Shown here piece by piece: positions 36,915 to 46,240 of a stretch of DNA of 64,000 nucleotides (position 1 is the stretch's first letter; the number at the start of each line of letters is the position of its first letter). Source of the stretch: Amylibacter sp. (lineage in GTDB: Bacteria; Pseudomonadota; Alphaproteobacteria; Rhodobacterales; Rhodobacteraceae); contig JAJFHZ010000010.1 in assembly GCA_021775355.1 (NCBI GenBank), forward strand, positions 1 to 64,000, read 5' to 3'. The notes under the pieces are model-generated. The model was given only the letters and a program-made list of their open reading frames with translations, did not search any database and was not told the DNA's origin. A program made the translations under genes and the position numbers.

Positions 36915-37688
36915 ATGAAACAATTTTACGGTGTAACCCTGAAAACCCCCCTGATGTTGGGTACCGCGCAATACCCTTCGCCCGCGATTTTGGCGGATGC
37001 GTTCAAAACCTCCTGCGCAAGTGTTGCAACCGTATCTTTACGTCGTGAAAGCGGGCGCGATAAATCAGGACAGGGATTCTGGTCAATAATTCGCAACCTA
37101 GATGTGCATATTCTACCCAATACCGCGGGTTGTTATACTGTCAAAGAGGCCGTTACCACAGCCCATATGGCCCGCGAAATATTTGACACAAAATGGATCA
37201 AGCTAGAGGTCATCGGCCATACCGACACTTTGCAACCAAATGTTTTTGGGCTTGTTGAGGCCGCTAAAATTCTAACGCAGGACGGTTTTGAGGTTTTCCC
37301 CTACACCACCGAAGATCTGGTTGTAGCCGATAAGTTATTGGATGCGGGATGTCAGGTCTTAATGCCGTGGGGCGCACCTATTGGATCAGGGCAAGGGCTG
37401 AACAACCTGCAAGGGTTACGCAGCTTACGCGCCCATTTCCCTGACATACCGTTGGTAGTTGACGCAGGCATTGGCCTGCCTTCACACGCGGCACACGCAA
37501 TGGAACTGGGCTACGACGCCGTACTTTTGAACACGGCTGTCGCCAAGGCGGGAAATCCTGTGGAAATGGCCCATGCAATGGCTTTGGCGGTTGAAGCGGG
37601 ACAGGCCGCCGCTATTGCCGATCCGATGGAACCGCGTGACATGGCAGCCCCTTCCACCCCTGTGATCGGAAAGGCATTCCTGACATGA
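36915..37688 (+). CDS. thiG: Thiazole synthase ThiG
   Basis: A 257-residue TIM-barrel enzyme forming the thiazole phosphate from DXP, dehydroglycine and ThiS-thiocarboxylate. Visible are the start [20 protein letters not shown], the Schiff-base lysine region [23 protein letters not shown], and the phosphate-binding [35 protein letters not shown] 36915 matches the family start; the frame is open 15 codons upstream across thiS. Overlaps thiE by 4 nt. Confidence 0.95.
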   Translation: MKQFYGVTLKTPLMLGTAQYPSPAILADAFKTSCASVATVSLRRESGRDKSGQGFWSIIRNLDVHILPNTAGCYTVKEAVTTAHMAREIFDTKWIKLEVIGHTDTLQPNVFGLVEAAKILTQDGFEVFPYTTEDLVVADKLLDAGCQVLMPWGAPIGSGQGLNNLQGLRSLRAHFPDIPLVVDAGIGLPSHAAHAMELGYDAVLLNTAVAKAGNPVEMAHAMALAVEAGQAAAIADPMEPRDMAAPSTPVIGKAFLT

Positions 37689-38281
37689 CTTTAGATCGTT
37701 TCTACCCGATTTTCGACCGCGCCGACTGGTTGCCTCGCATGTTGCCTTTGGGCGTAAAACTGGTGCAGTTACGAATAAAAGATCAGCCTTTGGACGTTGT
37801 GCGCGCCGATATTCGCATCGCGATGAAACTTTGCGCCAAACACCGCTGCACGCTTGTCATAAACGATTATTGGGGTATTGCCATCGATGAAGGCTGCGAC
37901 TTTATCCATCTGGGGCAAGAGGATTTGGATACTGCCGATATGCCCGCAATTGCAAAAGCAGGTCTGCGCGTGGGGCTTAGCACCCACGATGAAGCGGAAT
38001 TGGACCGCGCCCTGTCATTTAATCCTGCGTATGTTGCCCTTGGTCCGGTCTACCCGACCATTCTGAAACAGATGAAATGGCATGAACAGGGATTGGCGCA
38101 GGTTACGGAATGGAAAAAGCGGATCGGCCAAATACCCTTGGTCGGGATCGGCGGTATGACGGTTGACCGCGCAAAGGGCGTGTTCAATGCAGGGGCCGAC
38201 ATCGTTTCGGTTGTGACAGACATCACGTCGAACACCGATCCGGAAACGCGGTTGGCAGAATGGATCAAGGCGACCCGATGA
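37685..38281 (+). CDS. thiE: Thiamin-phosphate synthase ThiE
   Basis: A 198-residue TIM-barrel enzyme coupling HMP-PP and thiazole phosphate. Motifs: [10 protein letters not shown] (family QLREK region), [32 protein letters not shown] and the phosphate site [28 protein letters not shown]. Slightly shorter than the E. coli protein (211). Overlaps thiG and thiF by 4 nt each. Confidence 0.93.
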   Translation: MTLDRFYPIFDRADWLPRMLPLGVKLVQLRIKDQPLDVVRADIRIAMKLCAKHRCTLVINDYWGIAIDEGCDFIHLGQEDLDTADMPAIAKAGLRVGLSTHDEAELDRALSFNPAYVALGPVYPTILKQMKWHEQGLAQVTEWKKRIGQIPLVGIGGMTVDRAKGVFNAGADIVSVVTDITSNTDPETRLAEWIKATR

Positions 38282-39252
38282 ACCGATATGCGCGTCAGAT
38301 GATATTGCCACAAGTCGGTGAAGAAGGGCAACAATCCTTACGAGACGCCCATATTCTGGTTGTTGGTGCAGGTGGACTGGCAAGCCCTGCCTTACAGTAT
38401 CTTGTCGGCGCGGGGATCGGGCGGATAACATTGCTTGATGCGGATCATGTCAATCAAAGCAATCTGCACCGCCAGACATTATTTGGGCAGTCTTGGGTCG
38501 GGCAGCCAAAGGTTAAAGCCGCCGCCAAGATTTTGGCCGATTTGAACCCAGACTGTAAAATCACACCCGTGGTCACATATCTTGACCCGCTAAATGTAGA
38601 TCAATACGTACAAAACGCCGATCTGGTGTTGGATTGTGCCGATAGTTTTGCCGCGACCTATATGCTTTCAGATAGTTGTTTTGCCCAAAGTACCCCGCTG
38701 ATCAGCGCATCTGTTCTTGGGTTATCCGGTTATGTCGGCGGGTTTTGCGCAAGCGCGCCCAGCCTGCGCGCTGTCTTTCCTGATCTACCAAACCACGCGG
38801 CCAGTTGTGCCACGGCAGGTGTTCTGGGGCCTGTTGTTGGCGTTATCGGGTCGTTGCAAGTACAAATGGCGTTGTCGGTTTTATTGGGGACCAATCCTTC
38901 GCCGCTTGGCCAGATAATACAGTTTGACGCAACAGATTTTCGCACATCCAGCTTCAGATTCGACACTGCCCCCGAACCCGTCGACACACCTTTTCAATTC
39001 ATTGCATCCGCACAAATCGAACCCACCGATTTTGTCGTGGAATTGCGCGATATGAATGAAGCCCCAACGCCCGCAACAGGCAATGCCTTGCGTAAAGAGG
39101 TCAGCGATTTTGGCGTTGGTGGACCAATACCCACTGCGGATCAACGCACGGTTATGTGCTGCAAAAGCGGGCTGCGCGCCTGGCAGGCAGCATCACGATT
39201 AAACGAAGTTTGGGATGGCCAAATCGTATTGGTCGCTCTTGGAAACACTTAA
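38278..39252 (+). CDS. thiF: ThiF/MoeB-type adenylyltransferase with rhodanese-like tail
   Basis: A 324-residue E1-like enzyme that adenylates the ThiS C-terminus. The ATP motif is HILVVGAGGLASPALQYLVGAGIG, followed by DADHVNQSNLHRQTLFG with the conserved Arg. The C-terminal 75 residues, from about VVELRDMNEA, end with MCCKSGLRAWQAASRL, matching a rhodanese active-site loop (C-x-x-G-x-R). The zinc-binding CxxC pairs of E. coli ThiF are not evident. The fusion would let one protein both activate and sulfurate ThiS. ATG 38278 overlaps thiE (ATGA). MoeB function in molybdopterin synthesis is an alternative or additional role. Confidence 0.88.
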   Translation: MNRYARQMILPQVGEEGQQSLRDAHILVVGAGGLASPALQYLVGAGIGRITLLDADHVNQSNLHRQTLFGQSWVGQPKVKAAAKILADLNPDCKITPVVTYLDPLNVDQYVQNADLVLDCADSFAATYMLSDSCFAQSTPLISASVLGLSGYVGGFCASAPSLRAVFPDLPNHAASCATAGVLGPVVGVIGSLQVQMALSVLLGTNPSPLGQIIQFDATDFRTSSFRFDTAPEPVDTPFQFIASAQIEPTDFVVELRDMNEAPTPATGNALRKEVSDFGVGGPIPTADQRTVMCCKSGLRAWQAASRLNEVWDGQIVLVALGNT

Positions 39253-39269
39253 CGCAAAAGGAAAATGAA

Positions 39270-40205
39270 ATGCGTATTATTGCTACTTTTTTGATGCTCA
39301 TTATGGCAGCCCCGGTAATGGCCACTGACAAAATGACCCTATTATTGGACTGGTTCGTGAACCCTGATCATGGCCCGATTATTGTGGCGCAGGAAAAAGG
39401 TTATTTCGCCGAGCAGGGGCTTGATGTCGAAATCATTGCCCCGGCCGATCCAGCCGATCCGCCAAAACTGGTGGCCGCAGGCCGCGGTGATCTGGCTATT
39501 TCCTATCAACCATCCTTGCATTTACAAGTCGCCGAAGGTCTGCCATTGAAACGCGTTGGTACATTGGTTGCAACCCCGTTGAATTGCCTTCTGGTATTGA
39601 AAGACGGCCCTGTCAAAACCATCGCTGACCTTAAGGGGCGCAAGGTTGGATTTTCAGTCGCCGGTGTTGAAGAGGCCCTTCTGGGGACAATCCTGAAAAC
39701 AAACGGACTGGCACTGGATGATGTTGAACTTGTCAATGTGAACTGGTCTTTGTCACCCGCATTGATGTCCAAACAGGTTGATGCCGTGATCGGTGCCTAC
39801 CGCAATTTTGAGTTGAACCAGATGGAGATTGAAGGCCATGAAGGCAAGTGTTTCTACATCGAAGAAGAAGGTATTCCCGCCTATGACGAATTGATTTATG
39901 TCGCGAACCCCGCCACGATGGACGCAGATAAAATCAAACGTTTTTTGGCCGCCACTGAAAAAGCCACGCAGTTCATCGTAAACCATCCCGTCGAAAGCTG
40001 GAATGTATTTTCCGCGACTGCCAAGGAATTGCAGGATGAACTGAACGCCAAAGCCTGGGTCGATACTCTGCCGCGGTTTGCCCTGCGACCGACCGCGTTG
40101 GATGTAGGTCGTTATGCACGTTATGAAGCTTTCATGGTCGATACCGGCTTGATCGATACGGTTCATCCCGTGTCTGACCTAGCGATTGATCTGAACGCCG
40201 AGTAA
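39270..40205 (+). CDS. thiY: Pyrimidine-precursor ABC transporter binding protein ThiY
   Basis: A 311-residue NMT1/THI5-like periplasmic binding protein. A signal peptide covers residues 1-18 (APVMATDK). The mature start TLLLDWFVNPDHGPIIVAQEKGYFAEQGLDVEI is the ThiY/THI5 hallmark, with two further conserved stretches FSVAGVEEALL and KIKRFLAATEKATQF. It binds N-formyl-4-amino-5-aminomethyl-2-methylpyrimidine (FAMP) in characterised ThiY. ATG 39270 follows AAAAGGAAAATGAA; a longer frame into thiF is spurious. One-nt overlap with tenA. Confidence 0.92.
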   Translation: MRIIATFLMLIMAAPVMATDKMTLLLDWFVNPDHGPIIVAQEKGYFAEQGLDVEIIAPADPADPPKLVAAGRGDLAISYQPSLHLQVAEGLPLKRVGTLVATPLNCLLVLKDGPVKTIADLKGRKVGFSVAGVEEALLGTILKTNGLALDDVELVNVNWSLSPALMSKQVDAVIGAYRNFELNQMEIEGHEGKCFYIEEEGIPAYDELIYVANPATMDADKIKRFLAATEKATQFIVNHPVESWNVFSATAKELQDELNAKAWVDTLPRFALRPTALDVGRYARYEAFMVDTGLIDTVHPVSDLAIDLNAE

Positions 40206-40903
40206 TGCAGACCAACCCGGAACCCACCGTCCCATATGGGCAAGCTTTCGCGTTATGGCGGGACAAAGCGATTGAGCCGTGGCGGGCCTATACCCGCCAC
40301 GCCTTCATACAGGGCTTAGGCGATGGAACATTGCCGGAAGTCGCGTTCATTCATTACTTGAAACAGGACTACATCTTTCTTGTTCACTTTGCCCGCGCGT
40401 GGGCTTTGGCAGTTGCCAAGGCCGACACATTGGATGAAATGAAAACCTGTGCAGCAACAGTAAACGCGCTGGTCAATGATGAAATGCAACTGCATGTGCA
40501 AACCTGCCTGGCAGCAGGAATTTCCGAAGATCAGTTATTCGGCGCTGTTGAAGAAACTGAAAACATTGCCTACACAAGATTTGTGCTAGAGGCCGGGTAT
40601 TCGGGCGATTTCCTTGATCTGATGGCAACGCTGGCCCCTTGTGTTTTGGGATATGGAGAGATCGGAAGACAACTGGCAACAAAACATAGCTCGCACACTT
40701 ATAATGACTGGATTGCATGTTATTCAGGTGCCGAATATCAACAGACATGCGCAGATGTCGGACACTTGATTGATTGCGCGTTAACATCGCGACTGGGAAC
40801 AGACTATACATCCGGACCGCGCTGGGCAACGTTGTCCCATAAATTTGAAACGGCAACACGGCTTGAAATAGGATTTTGGGATATGGGATTGCGCGGCAGA
40901 TGA
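40205..40903 (+). CDS. tenA: Aminopyrimidine aminohydrolase TenA
   Basis: A 232-residue all-helical TenA protein that hydrolyses amino-HMP (and possibly thiamin) to HMP. Family sequence is clear: RHAFIQGLGDGTLPEVAFIHYLKQDYIFL, DEMQLH, a central Cys in LAPCVLGYGEIG as the catalytic nucleophile candidate (about residue 142), and the C-terminal YQQTCADVGHLID. Between thiY and thiZ, it links uptake to ThiD. Overlaps thiZ by 4 nt. Confidence 0.93.
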   Translation: MQTNPEPTVPYGQAFALWRDKAIEPWRAYTRHAFIQGLGDGTLPEVAFIHYLKQDYIFLVHFARAWALAVAKADTLDEMKTCAATVNALVNDEMQLHVQTCLAAGISEDQLFGAVEETENIAYTRFVLEAGYSGDFLDLMATLAPCVLGYGEIGRQLATKHSSHTYNDWIACYSGAEYQQTCADVGHLIDCALTSRLGTDYTSGPRWATLSHKFETATRLEIGFWDMGLRGR

Positions 40904-41628
40904 ATGCAGCACCGGGTATAAGTTTTGCAGGGAAAGCTTCTATAGATGGGGCCGCACTATTTGCACAGATTACACTGGAAATACCGGCGTACCAATGGAC
41001 ATGTTTGTTGGGGTCTTCCGGCGTCGGCAAATCAACCGTGTTGCGTCTAATTGCGGGCTTGGAAACATATGTTGAGTTTAACGGAGATATTACCGCAAGC
41101 GACGCGCAACCCCTAACTGATCGTGTCGCCTATATGGCTCAAAGTGATTTGTTGTTTCCATGGTTAACCGTGACGAATAACGTCGGGATTGGCGCGTGCC
41201 TGCGCGGTGAAAAACCGGACACGGAACGCGCCGCACAAATGATTAAACGGGTCGGGTTATCTGATCACGCGAACAAAAAACCAGCCGCCCTGTCGGGGGG
41301 GCAACGCCAACGTGTCGCCCTCGCCCGCACCCTGATGGAAAACCGCCCCGTGATCCTGCTTGACGAACCATTCTCAGCCTTAGACGCCAAAACCCGCGCG
41401 GAAATGCAGGAACTGGCAGCGGAATTGCTGGCAGATCGCACTGTTCTCTTGGTCACGCATGATCCGGCAGAGGCCGCACGTTTGGCCCATTCAGGCTATG
41501 TCATGCAACCGGATCAGTTAATCCCGATGGACATGCCAACCACTTTACCCGCCAGATCAATCGATGACCCACAAACCTTAACCACCCAAAATGCATTATT
41601 TCACTTCTTGCGAACAGGTGCGCAATGA
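40900..41628 (+). CDS. thiZ: Pyrimidine-precursor ABC transporter ATPase ThiZ
   Basis: A 242-residue ABC ATPase of the nitrate/taurine/thiamin-precursor type. Walker A LGSSGVGKST, Q-loop MAQSDLLFPWLTV, signature [15 protein letters not shown], Walker B ILLDEPFSALDAK, H-loop VTHDPAEAA. ATG 40900 overlaps the tenA stop and the thiX start overlaps its own stop. Completes ThiXYZ with its neighbours. Confidence 0.9.
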   Translation: MNAAPGISFAGKASIDGAALFAQITLEIPAYQWTCLLGSSGVGKSTVLRLIAGLETYVEFNGDITASDAQPLTDRVAYMAQSDLLFPWLTVTNNVGIGACLRGEKPDTERAAQMIKRVGLSDHANKKPAALSGGQRQRVALARTLMENRPVILLDEPFSALDAKTRAEMQELAAELLADRTVLLVTHDPAEAARLAHSGYVMQPDQLIPMDMPTTLPARSIDDPQTLTTQNALFHFLRTGAQ

Positions 41629-42356
41629 ACTGGAAACACAGTATAATTTCAGCAGTTGCCCTGATTATTGTTTGGCAAGTAATTGTGATTACGACAGGCG
41701 TGCAATCCTTCATCTTGCCATCCCCCTTAAAGGTCGCCAAAGCCTTGTGGTTTTACCGTGAACTGATCGCGGAACACGCTTGGGTAACAATCATTGAAGT
41801 GTTCTTGGGAATGGTTATTGGTACAACTTTGGGCATTCTGACCGCGATCCATCTGGCAACGTCCGCCGCAGCCCGCGCTATATTGCGCCCAATACTGGTA
41901 TTTTCACAAGCTGTACCTGTTTTCGCGCTTGCCCCAATCCTGGTACTTTGGTTCGGTTACGGCATCTGGTCAAAAATTATTATGGCAGTTCTAATCATCT
42001 ATTTTCCCGTCACATCCGCGTTTTTCGACGGGCTGATGAAAACCCCAGCAGGCTATCTGGATTTGGCGAAAACCATGGGGGCAACACGCGTGCGCACCTT
42101 GTGGCACATCCGCTTCAAAGCCGCATTACCCTCACTTGGGTCAGGCCTGCGGCTGGCTGCGGTTTATGCCCCCATCGGGGCCGTGATCGGTGAATGGGTT
42201 GGTGCGTCCAAGGGCTTGGGCTACCTGATGCTTTTGGCCAATGGGCGTGTAAAAATAGATCTGATGTTCGCCACTCTTATCGTTCTTGCTGTTCTGACGG
42301 TCTGCCTGCATCTGTCAGTGGATATTCTGGCCCGCAGGTTGGCGAAAGATCACTAA
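41625..42356 (+). CDS. thiX: Pyrimidine-precursor ABC transporter permease ThiX
   Basis: A 243-residue permease with six helices and an EAA loop (LDLAKTMGATRVRTLWHIRFKAALPS, about residues 143-168). The sequence resembles SsuC/TauC/ThiX permeases; assignment as ThiX rests on the operon. Its stop overlaps the stop of the convergent dehydrogenase gene (CTAA). Last gene of the riboswitch operon. Confidence 0.9.
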   Translation: MNWKHSIISAVALIIVWQVIVITTGVQSFILPSPLKVAKALWFYRELIAEHAWVTIIEVFLGMVIGTTLGILTAIHLATSAAARAILRPILVFSQAVPVFALAPILVLWFGYGIWSKIIMAVLIIYFPVTSAFFDGLMKTPAGYLDLAKTMGATRVRTLWHIRFKAALPSLGSGLRLAAVYAPIGAVIGEWVGASKGLGYLMLLANGRVKIDLMFATLIVLAVLTVCLHLSVDILARRLAKDH

Positions 42357-43270
42357 CCCCGCACAAGGTTCGGCGGCGTTTTCCCGTCAAAAAAGGCGCG
42401 CGCATTATCGACAGCCATATGCCCCATTGCTTCGCGCGTGGCACCCGTGGCACTGCCCAAATGCGGGGCCAGCACCACATTCTCTAATGCTATAAGATCA
42501 GATGGAACATTCGGCTCTTGGGCGTAAACATCCAACCCCGCCCCGGCAATTCCACCGTTTTTCAAGGCGGCAATAAGAGCTGTTTCATCCACAACATCAC
42601 CGCGCGCCGTATTGATCAGAAAGCTTGTAGATTTCATCACGGCCAATGCATCCGCATCAATCACATGACGGGTCTCGTCACCACCTGGGCAATGCAATGA
42701 CACAAAATCGGAAGCCGCCATAACTTCCGTCACCGACCCCAATTGTTGTGCCCCTGTCAGTGCAGTAATTTCTGGCGCAACAGTTGATCGGTTGTAAAAC
42801 ACGATCTTCATCCCAAAGCCATGATGCGCACGCTGTGCTACCGCTTGTCCGATACGTCCAAACCCAATAATCCCAAGTGTCGCCCCTGTAACTTTGGCCC
42901 CGATCATATGGGTTGGGCGCCAGCCAACCCACTTGCCGCTGCGCAATTCCCGTTCACCTTCACCGATACGCCTTGCCACACATAACAATAGTCCCATTGC
43001 AAGATCGGCCGTACAATCCGTCAATACGCCCGGTGTATTGGTGACGGCAATACCCGCGGCATGTGCGGCAGGAATATGGATGTGATTGTAACCGACCCCA
43101 AAGTTCGCCAATAGCTTGACGCGCCTGTTTTCCACACCATACGCATCCGCAGGTATGCTATCCGACACGGTTGGAAAGACCGCATCATAGTTCTGAAATG
43201 CAGCGCGGATATCATCCTGTGTCATTGGCGTATCGGATGTGTTGAACGTAACATCAAAAATTTCGCTCAT
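42353..43270 (-). CDS. D-2-hydroxyacid dehydrogenase (glyoxylate/hydroxypyruvate reductase-like)
   Basis: A 305-residue NAD(P)-dependent dehydrogenase. It has the N-terminal catalytic domain with LLANFGVGYNHI, Rossmann motif GATLGIIGFGRIGQAVAQRA, catalytic Arg in LINTARGDVVDETALIAAL, Glu in YAQEP and His in LAPHLGSAT. ATG 43270 is chosen because the catalytic-domain start then matches the family; the frame runs 114 codons further upstream into M48 and intergenic DNA without similarity. Likely reduces glyoxylate or hydroxypyruvate. A weak ribosome site precedes it. Confidence 0.88.
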   Translation of the reverse strand: MSEIFDVTFNTSDTPMTQDDIRAAFQNYDAVFPTVSDSIPADAYGVENRRVKLLANFGVGYNHIHIPAAHAAGIAVTNTPGVLTDCTADLAMGLLLCVARRIGEGERELRSGKWVGWRPTHMIGAKVTGATLGIIGFGRIGQAVAQRAHHGFGMKIVFYNRSTVAPEITALTGAQQLGSVTEVMAASDFVSLHCPGGDETRHVIDADALAVMKSTSFLINTARGDVVDETALIAALKNGGIAGAGLDVYAQEPNVPSDLIALENVVLAPHLGSATGATREAMGHMAVDNARAFFDGKTPPNLVRG

Positions 43271-43448
43271 CTTACGCTCTATTACTTGTGGCCACTGCCT
43301 TGTGACCAGTACTTTTGCCTGTTTCAATGCTTTTTCCCCTCTTGAACACATGTCCGATCTTGCCGATTTACATAAAAACCCACTGCCGACTTCACATACA
43401 TTATGACTTGGTATAACATTTTCGGAAACAGTTATTATATGGTGTTTT

Positions 43449-44210
43449 ATGTACATAAAAATTATCTCTCTTGCTTTACTTCCTTTCCTTGCAGCTTGTG
43501 TGGAAACAACCACGCCGCCCGCACAAAAGAAAGCACCGCCAAAACCGACCGCTGCTAAACCCGCAGTGGTTAGAAGCAGCCAATCAGCGCTTAGTGCATT
43601 CAGCCGCGTCACACGCCGTATGGAGCCAGTGGCCGAACGGTCTTGTCGGGAAGTTCATAGAAACGCACCGACAAAATTTTGTGATTTTGTCATTAAAATC
43701 GATAAAAACCCAAAAACGCCACCCAACGCAATGCAATCTATCGGCAAAGATGGAAGGCCCGTAATCACGTTCAATATCAACCTGATGCGCACATTGCGAA
43801 ACGATCATGAATTTGCCTTTATCTTCGGGCATGAGGCAGGCCATCAAATCGGGCAACATCTGTCCAGGGTGCGGGGAAATGTAACCGCCGGTGCCATCCT
43901 TGGGGGTATTCTAGCAGGTGCCTTGGGTGCCAGTGTAGATTCAGGTGCCGAATTAGGCAGCCAAATCGGCTTTTTCAGCTACGCAAAAGAGCATGAGTTG
44001 CAAGCGGATCGTATTGGAACCCACATCACATATCGCGGTGGTTATGATCCCATTATCGGGGCCAGATCATTTGCTGGCCGTGGTGGCTCCAACGCTTTTC
44101 TAAGCACCCACCCGCCATCGCAAGATCGCGTCAACACGGTACACCGGACGGCAGCACAGATCAGGGCGTCTAGGGCCAAAGGGGTAACGCCGCCGATCAC
44201 ATGGAAATAA
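43449..44210 (+). CDS. M48 family metalloprotease, lipoprotein
   Basis: A 253-residue peptidase. A lipoprotein signal ends in LAAC (Cys17), followed by a Pro/Lys-rich linker. The zinc motif HEAGH occurs in FIFGHEAGHQIGQHL (about residue 124), with the third ligand Glu in AKEHELQADRIG and a glycine-rich GGILAGALGA segment between. It resembles the LoiP/BepA-type small M48 proteins that survey the outer membrane. Its last codons overlap the GGCT-like gene by 10 nt. Confidence 0.9.
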   Translation: MYIKIISLALLPFLAACVETTTPPAQKKAPPKPTAAKPAVVRSSQSALSAFSRVTRRMEPVAERSCREVHRNAPTKFCDFVIKIDKNPKTPPNAMQSIGKDGRPVITFNINLMRTLRNDHEFAFIFGHEAGHQIGQHLSRVRGNVTAGAILGGILAGALGASVDSGAELGSQIGFFSYAKEHELQADRIGTHITYRGGYDPIIGARSFAGRGGSNAFLSTHPPSQDRVNTVHRTAAQIRASRAKGVTPPITWK

Positions 44211-44752
44211 CGAAAACCCAGTTTTTCGGTTACGGCTCGCTGGTTAATCTAGCGACACACGACTATCATAACCCACGCAAGGCAAATGCGCAGGGTTGGC
44301 GACGTCAGTGGGTTTATTCATTAAAACGCGACGTTTCATTTCTAACTGTCACCAAAGACCCCCACACATCCATTCAGGGCATGATTGCGGATGTGGCAAA
44401 CATAGGCTGGGACGCACTGGATAAACGCGAAGCTGCCTATAATCGATTTGAACTACAAAACAATGATACTGCAGGTGTGCAGATTTATGTGGCAGACCCC
44501 AAACACATCGACCACGCAGGTCAAAATAAACCGATATTGCTAAGCTACCTGGATTGCGTGGTGCAGGGCTTTCTTGCACAATTCGGGGAACAGGGCGTTT
44601 CGGCATTTTTCAATAGTACGTCGGGATGGAACCACCTGATCAGAAACGATCGCGCAGCCCCGATTTATCCACGTGCGCAAACACTCAGTAAAAGTGAAAC
44701 GCAACTGGTCAATCATCATCTTGATCAATTATCTGTGGTGTTTGAAACCTAG
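44201..44752 (+). CDS. Gamma-glutamylcyclotransferase-like protein
   Basis: A 183-residue protein with the GGCT-fold signature FFGYGSLVN near the N-terminus and the putative catalytic Glu in DKREAAYNR (about residue 72). GGCT-like enzymes cleave gamma-glutamyl groups from small molecules; the exact substrate is unknown. Translation is probably coupled to the M48 gene by the 10-nt overlap. The stop overlaps that of gltX on the other strand (CTAG). Confidence 0.82.
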   Translation: MEITKTQFFGYGSLVNLATHDYHNPRKANAQGWRRQWVYSLKRDVSFLTVTKDPHTSIQGMIADVANIGWDALDKREAAYNRFELQNNDTAGVQIYVADPKHIDHAGQNKPILLSYLDCVVQGFLAQFGEQGVSAFFNSTSGWNHLIRNDRAAPIYPRAQTLSKSETQLVNHHLDQLSVVFET

Positions 44753-46065
44753 AAATTCACTTTTTGCAAAAGTGGCATCAGTTTTGACATGTCAGGCCCG
44801 TGTTCCATGCCTGTCATCGCTTTGCGCAACGGCATGAACAAACCCTTGCCTTTACGGCCCGTTGCATCCTTAACCGCACCTGTCCAGGCCTTCCAAGATA
44901 CCTCGGTCCACGGCTGTTGCGGCAGCAGTGATTTAGCGGTCTCGACAAACGCTTTATCTTCGTCATCGATCAACGGTGTCACACCTTGCGAACAAAGTTC
45001 CCACCATTTCGCAGCGTCGGCACGGGTTGCAATATTTTCGCGGACAACATCCCAGAAATCAGACTGCAACGTGCTTGGCACACCCATATCAGCCAACTGA
45101 TTTGCCATATCTTCAACAGACAGGCCGGCCACGTATCTTGACGTCAATGGACCAAGATCCGCGACATCAAACTTCGTCGGCGCCGCCCCAAAATTTGTCA
45201 AATCGAACCCTGCGATCAATTCATCCAATGAGCTGCATAATTCGATCGGCTCGGATGACCCTAAACGCGCCATATGGGACAAGACCGCCATCGGTTCAAT
45301 ACCTTGGGTACGCAGATCGCGCAGTGCCAAAGTACCCAGTCGTTTGGAAAGGGCCTCACCTTGCGGGCCAGTCAATAACGAATGGTGGGCAAAACTTGGC
45401 ACAGTCCCGCCAAGTGCTTGAATAATCTGAATTTGTGTAGCCGTATTGGTCACGTGATCCGCACCGCGCACCACATGCGTGATATCAAAATCAATGTCGT
45501 CGCAGACACTGGCCATCGTGTATAGAAACTGACCGTCACCTTTGATCAAAACCGGATCGGAAACGGTTGACCCGTCGATAGAACGATCCCCCAATATGCC
45601 GTCTGTCCATTCAATTGGCTTCCAATCCAGCTTGAAACGCCAATGACTTTCGCGGGTTTTGCACAGCTCTGCTTTTTCCGCTTCGGACAAGTTCAAAGCC
45701 GAACGATCATAGACGGGCGGTTTACCCATATTCAGCTGTTTTTTACGCTTCAAATCCAACTCAATCGGGGTTTCGAAACATTCGTATAACCGCCCCATAT
45801 CGCGTAGGTTTTGTGCGGCTTCTTCATACCGTGCCAAACGGTCGGATTGCTTTTCAATACGGTCCCACGTCAGGCCCAACCAAGTCAGATCATCCATGAT
45901 CCCGTCGACATACTCCTGCTTTGATCGCACCGGATCGGTGTCATCCAGACGCAGGATAAACTGACCGCCGGACTTGCGGGCAATCATGTAATTAAACAGT
46001 GCCGTGCGCAGGTTTCCGACATGAATATAACCGGTAGGGCTGGGGGCGAAACGCGTGATGGTCAT
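44749..46065 (-). CDS. gltX: Glutamate-tRNA ligase
   Basis: A 438-residue class I aminoacyl-tRNA synthetase. The HIGH-equivalent signature is in TRFAPSPTGYIHVGNLRTALFNY, followed by GGQFILRLDDTDPVRS; the KMSKS-equivalent is LSKRLGTLALRDL. The C-terminal anticodon-binding helical domain starts around residue 320. ATG 46065 gives the standard start MTITRF; the long upstream frame is not conserved. Alphaproteobacteria often carry two GltX copies; which one this is cannot be told here. Confidence 0.93.
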   Translation of the reverse strand: MTITRFAPSPTGYIHVGNLRTALFNYMIARKSGGQFILRLDDTDPVRSKQEYVDGIMDDLTWLGLTWDRIEKQSDRLARYEEAAQNLRDMGRLYECFETPIELDLKRKKQLNMGKPPVYDRSALNLSEAEKAELCKTRESHWRFKLDWKPIEWTDGILGDRSIDGSTVSDPVLIKGDGQFLYTMASVCDDIDFDITHVVRGADHVTNTATQIQIIQALGGTVPSFAHHSLLTGPQGEALSKRLGTLALRDLRTQGIEPMAVLSHMARLGSSEPIELCSSLDELIAGFDLTNFGAAPTKFDVADLGPLTSRYVAGLSVEDMANQLADMGVPSTLQSDFWDVVRENIATRADAAKWWELCSQGVTPLIDDEDKAFVETAKSLLPQQPWTEVSWKAWTGAVKDATGRKGKGLFMPLRKAMTGMEHGPDMSKLMPLLQKVNF

Positions 46066-46240
46066 AGGACAGGATTCCATTTGAATTTGGGCTGATATAA
46101 CGTGCATATTCCAAAACGCCAAGGGGACATTCGGTTTTGCCGATTGGTACAATTTAAGGGTATGATTTACGTATGATCGGCGTATGACTTGCGTATGACA
46201 ATTGTCACACCCTGAAAATGAATGAATTGGGCGCAAGCGC

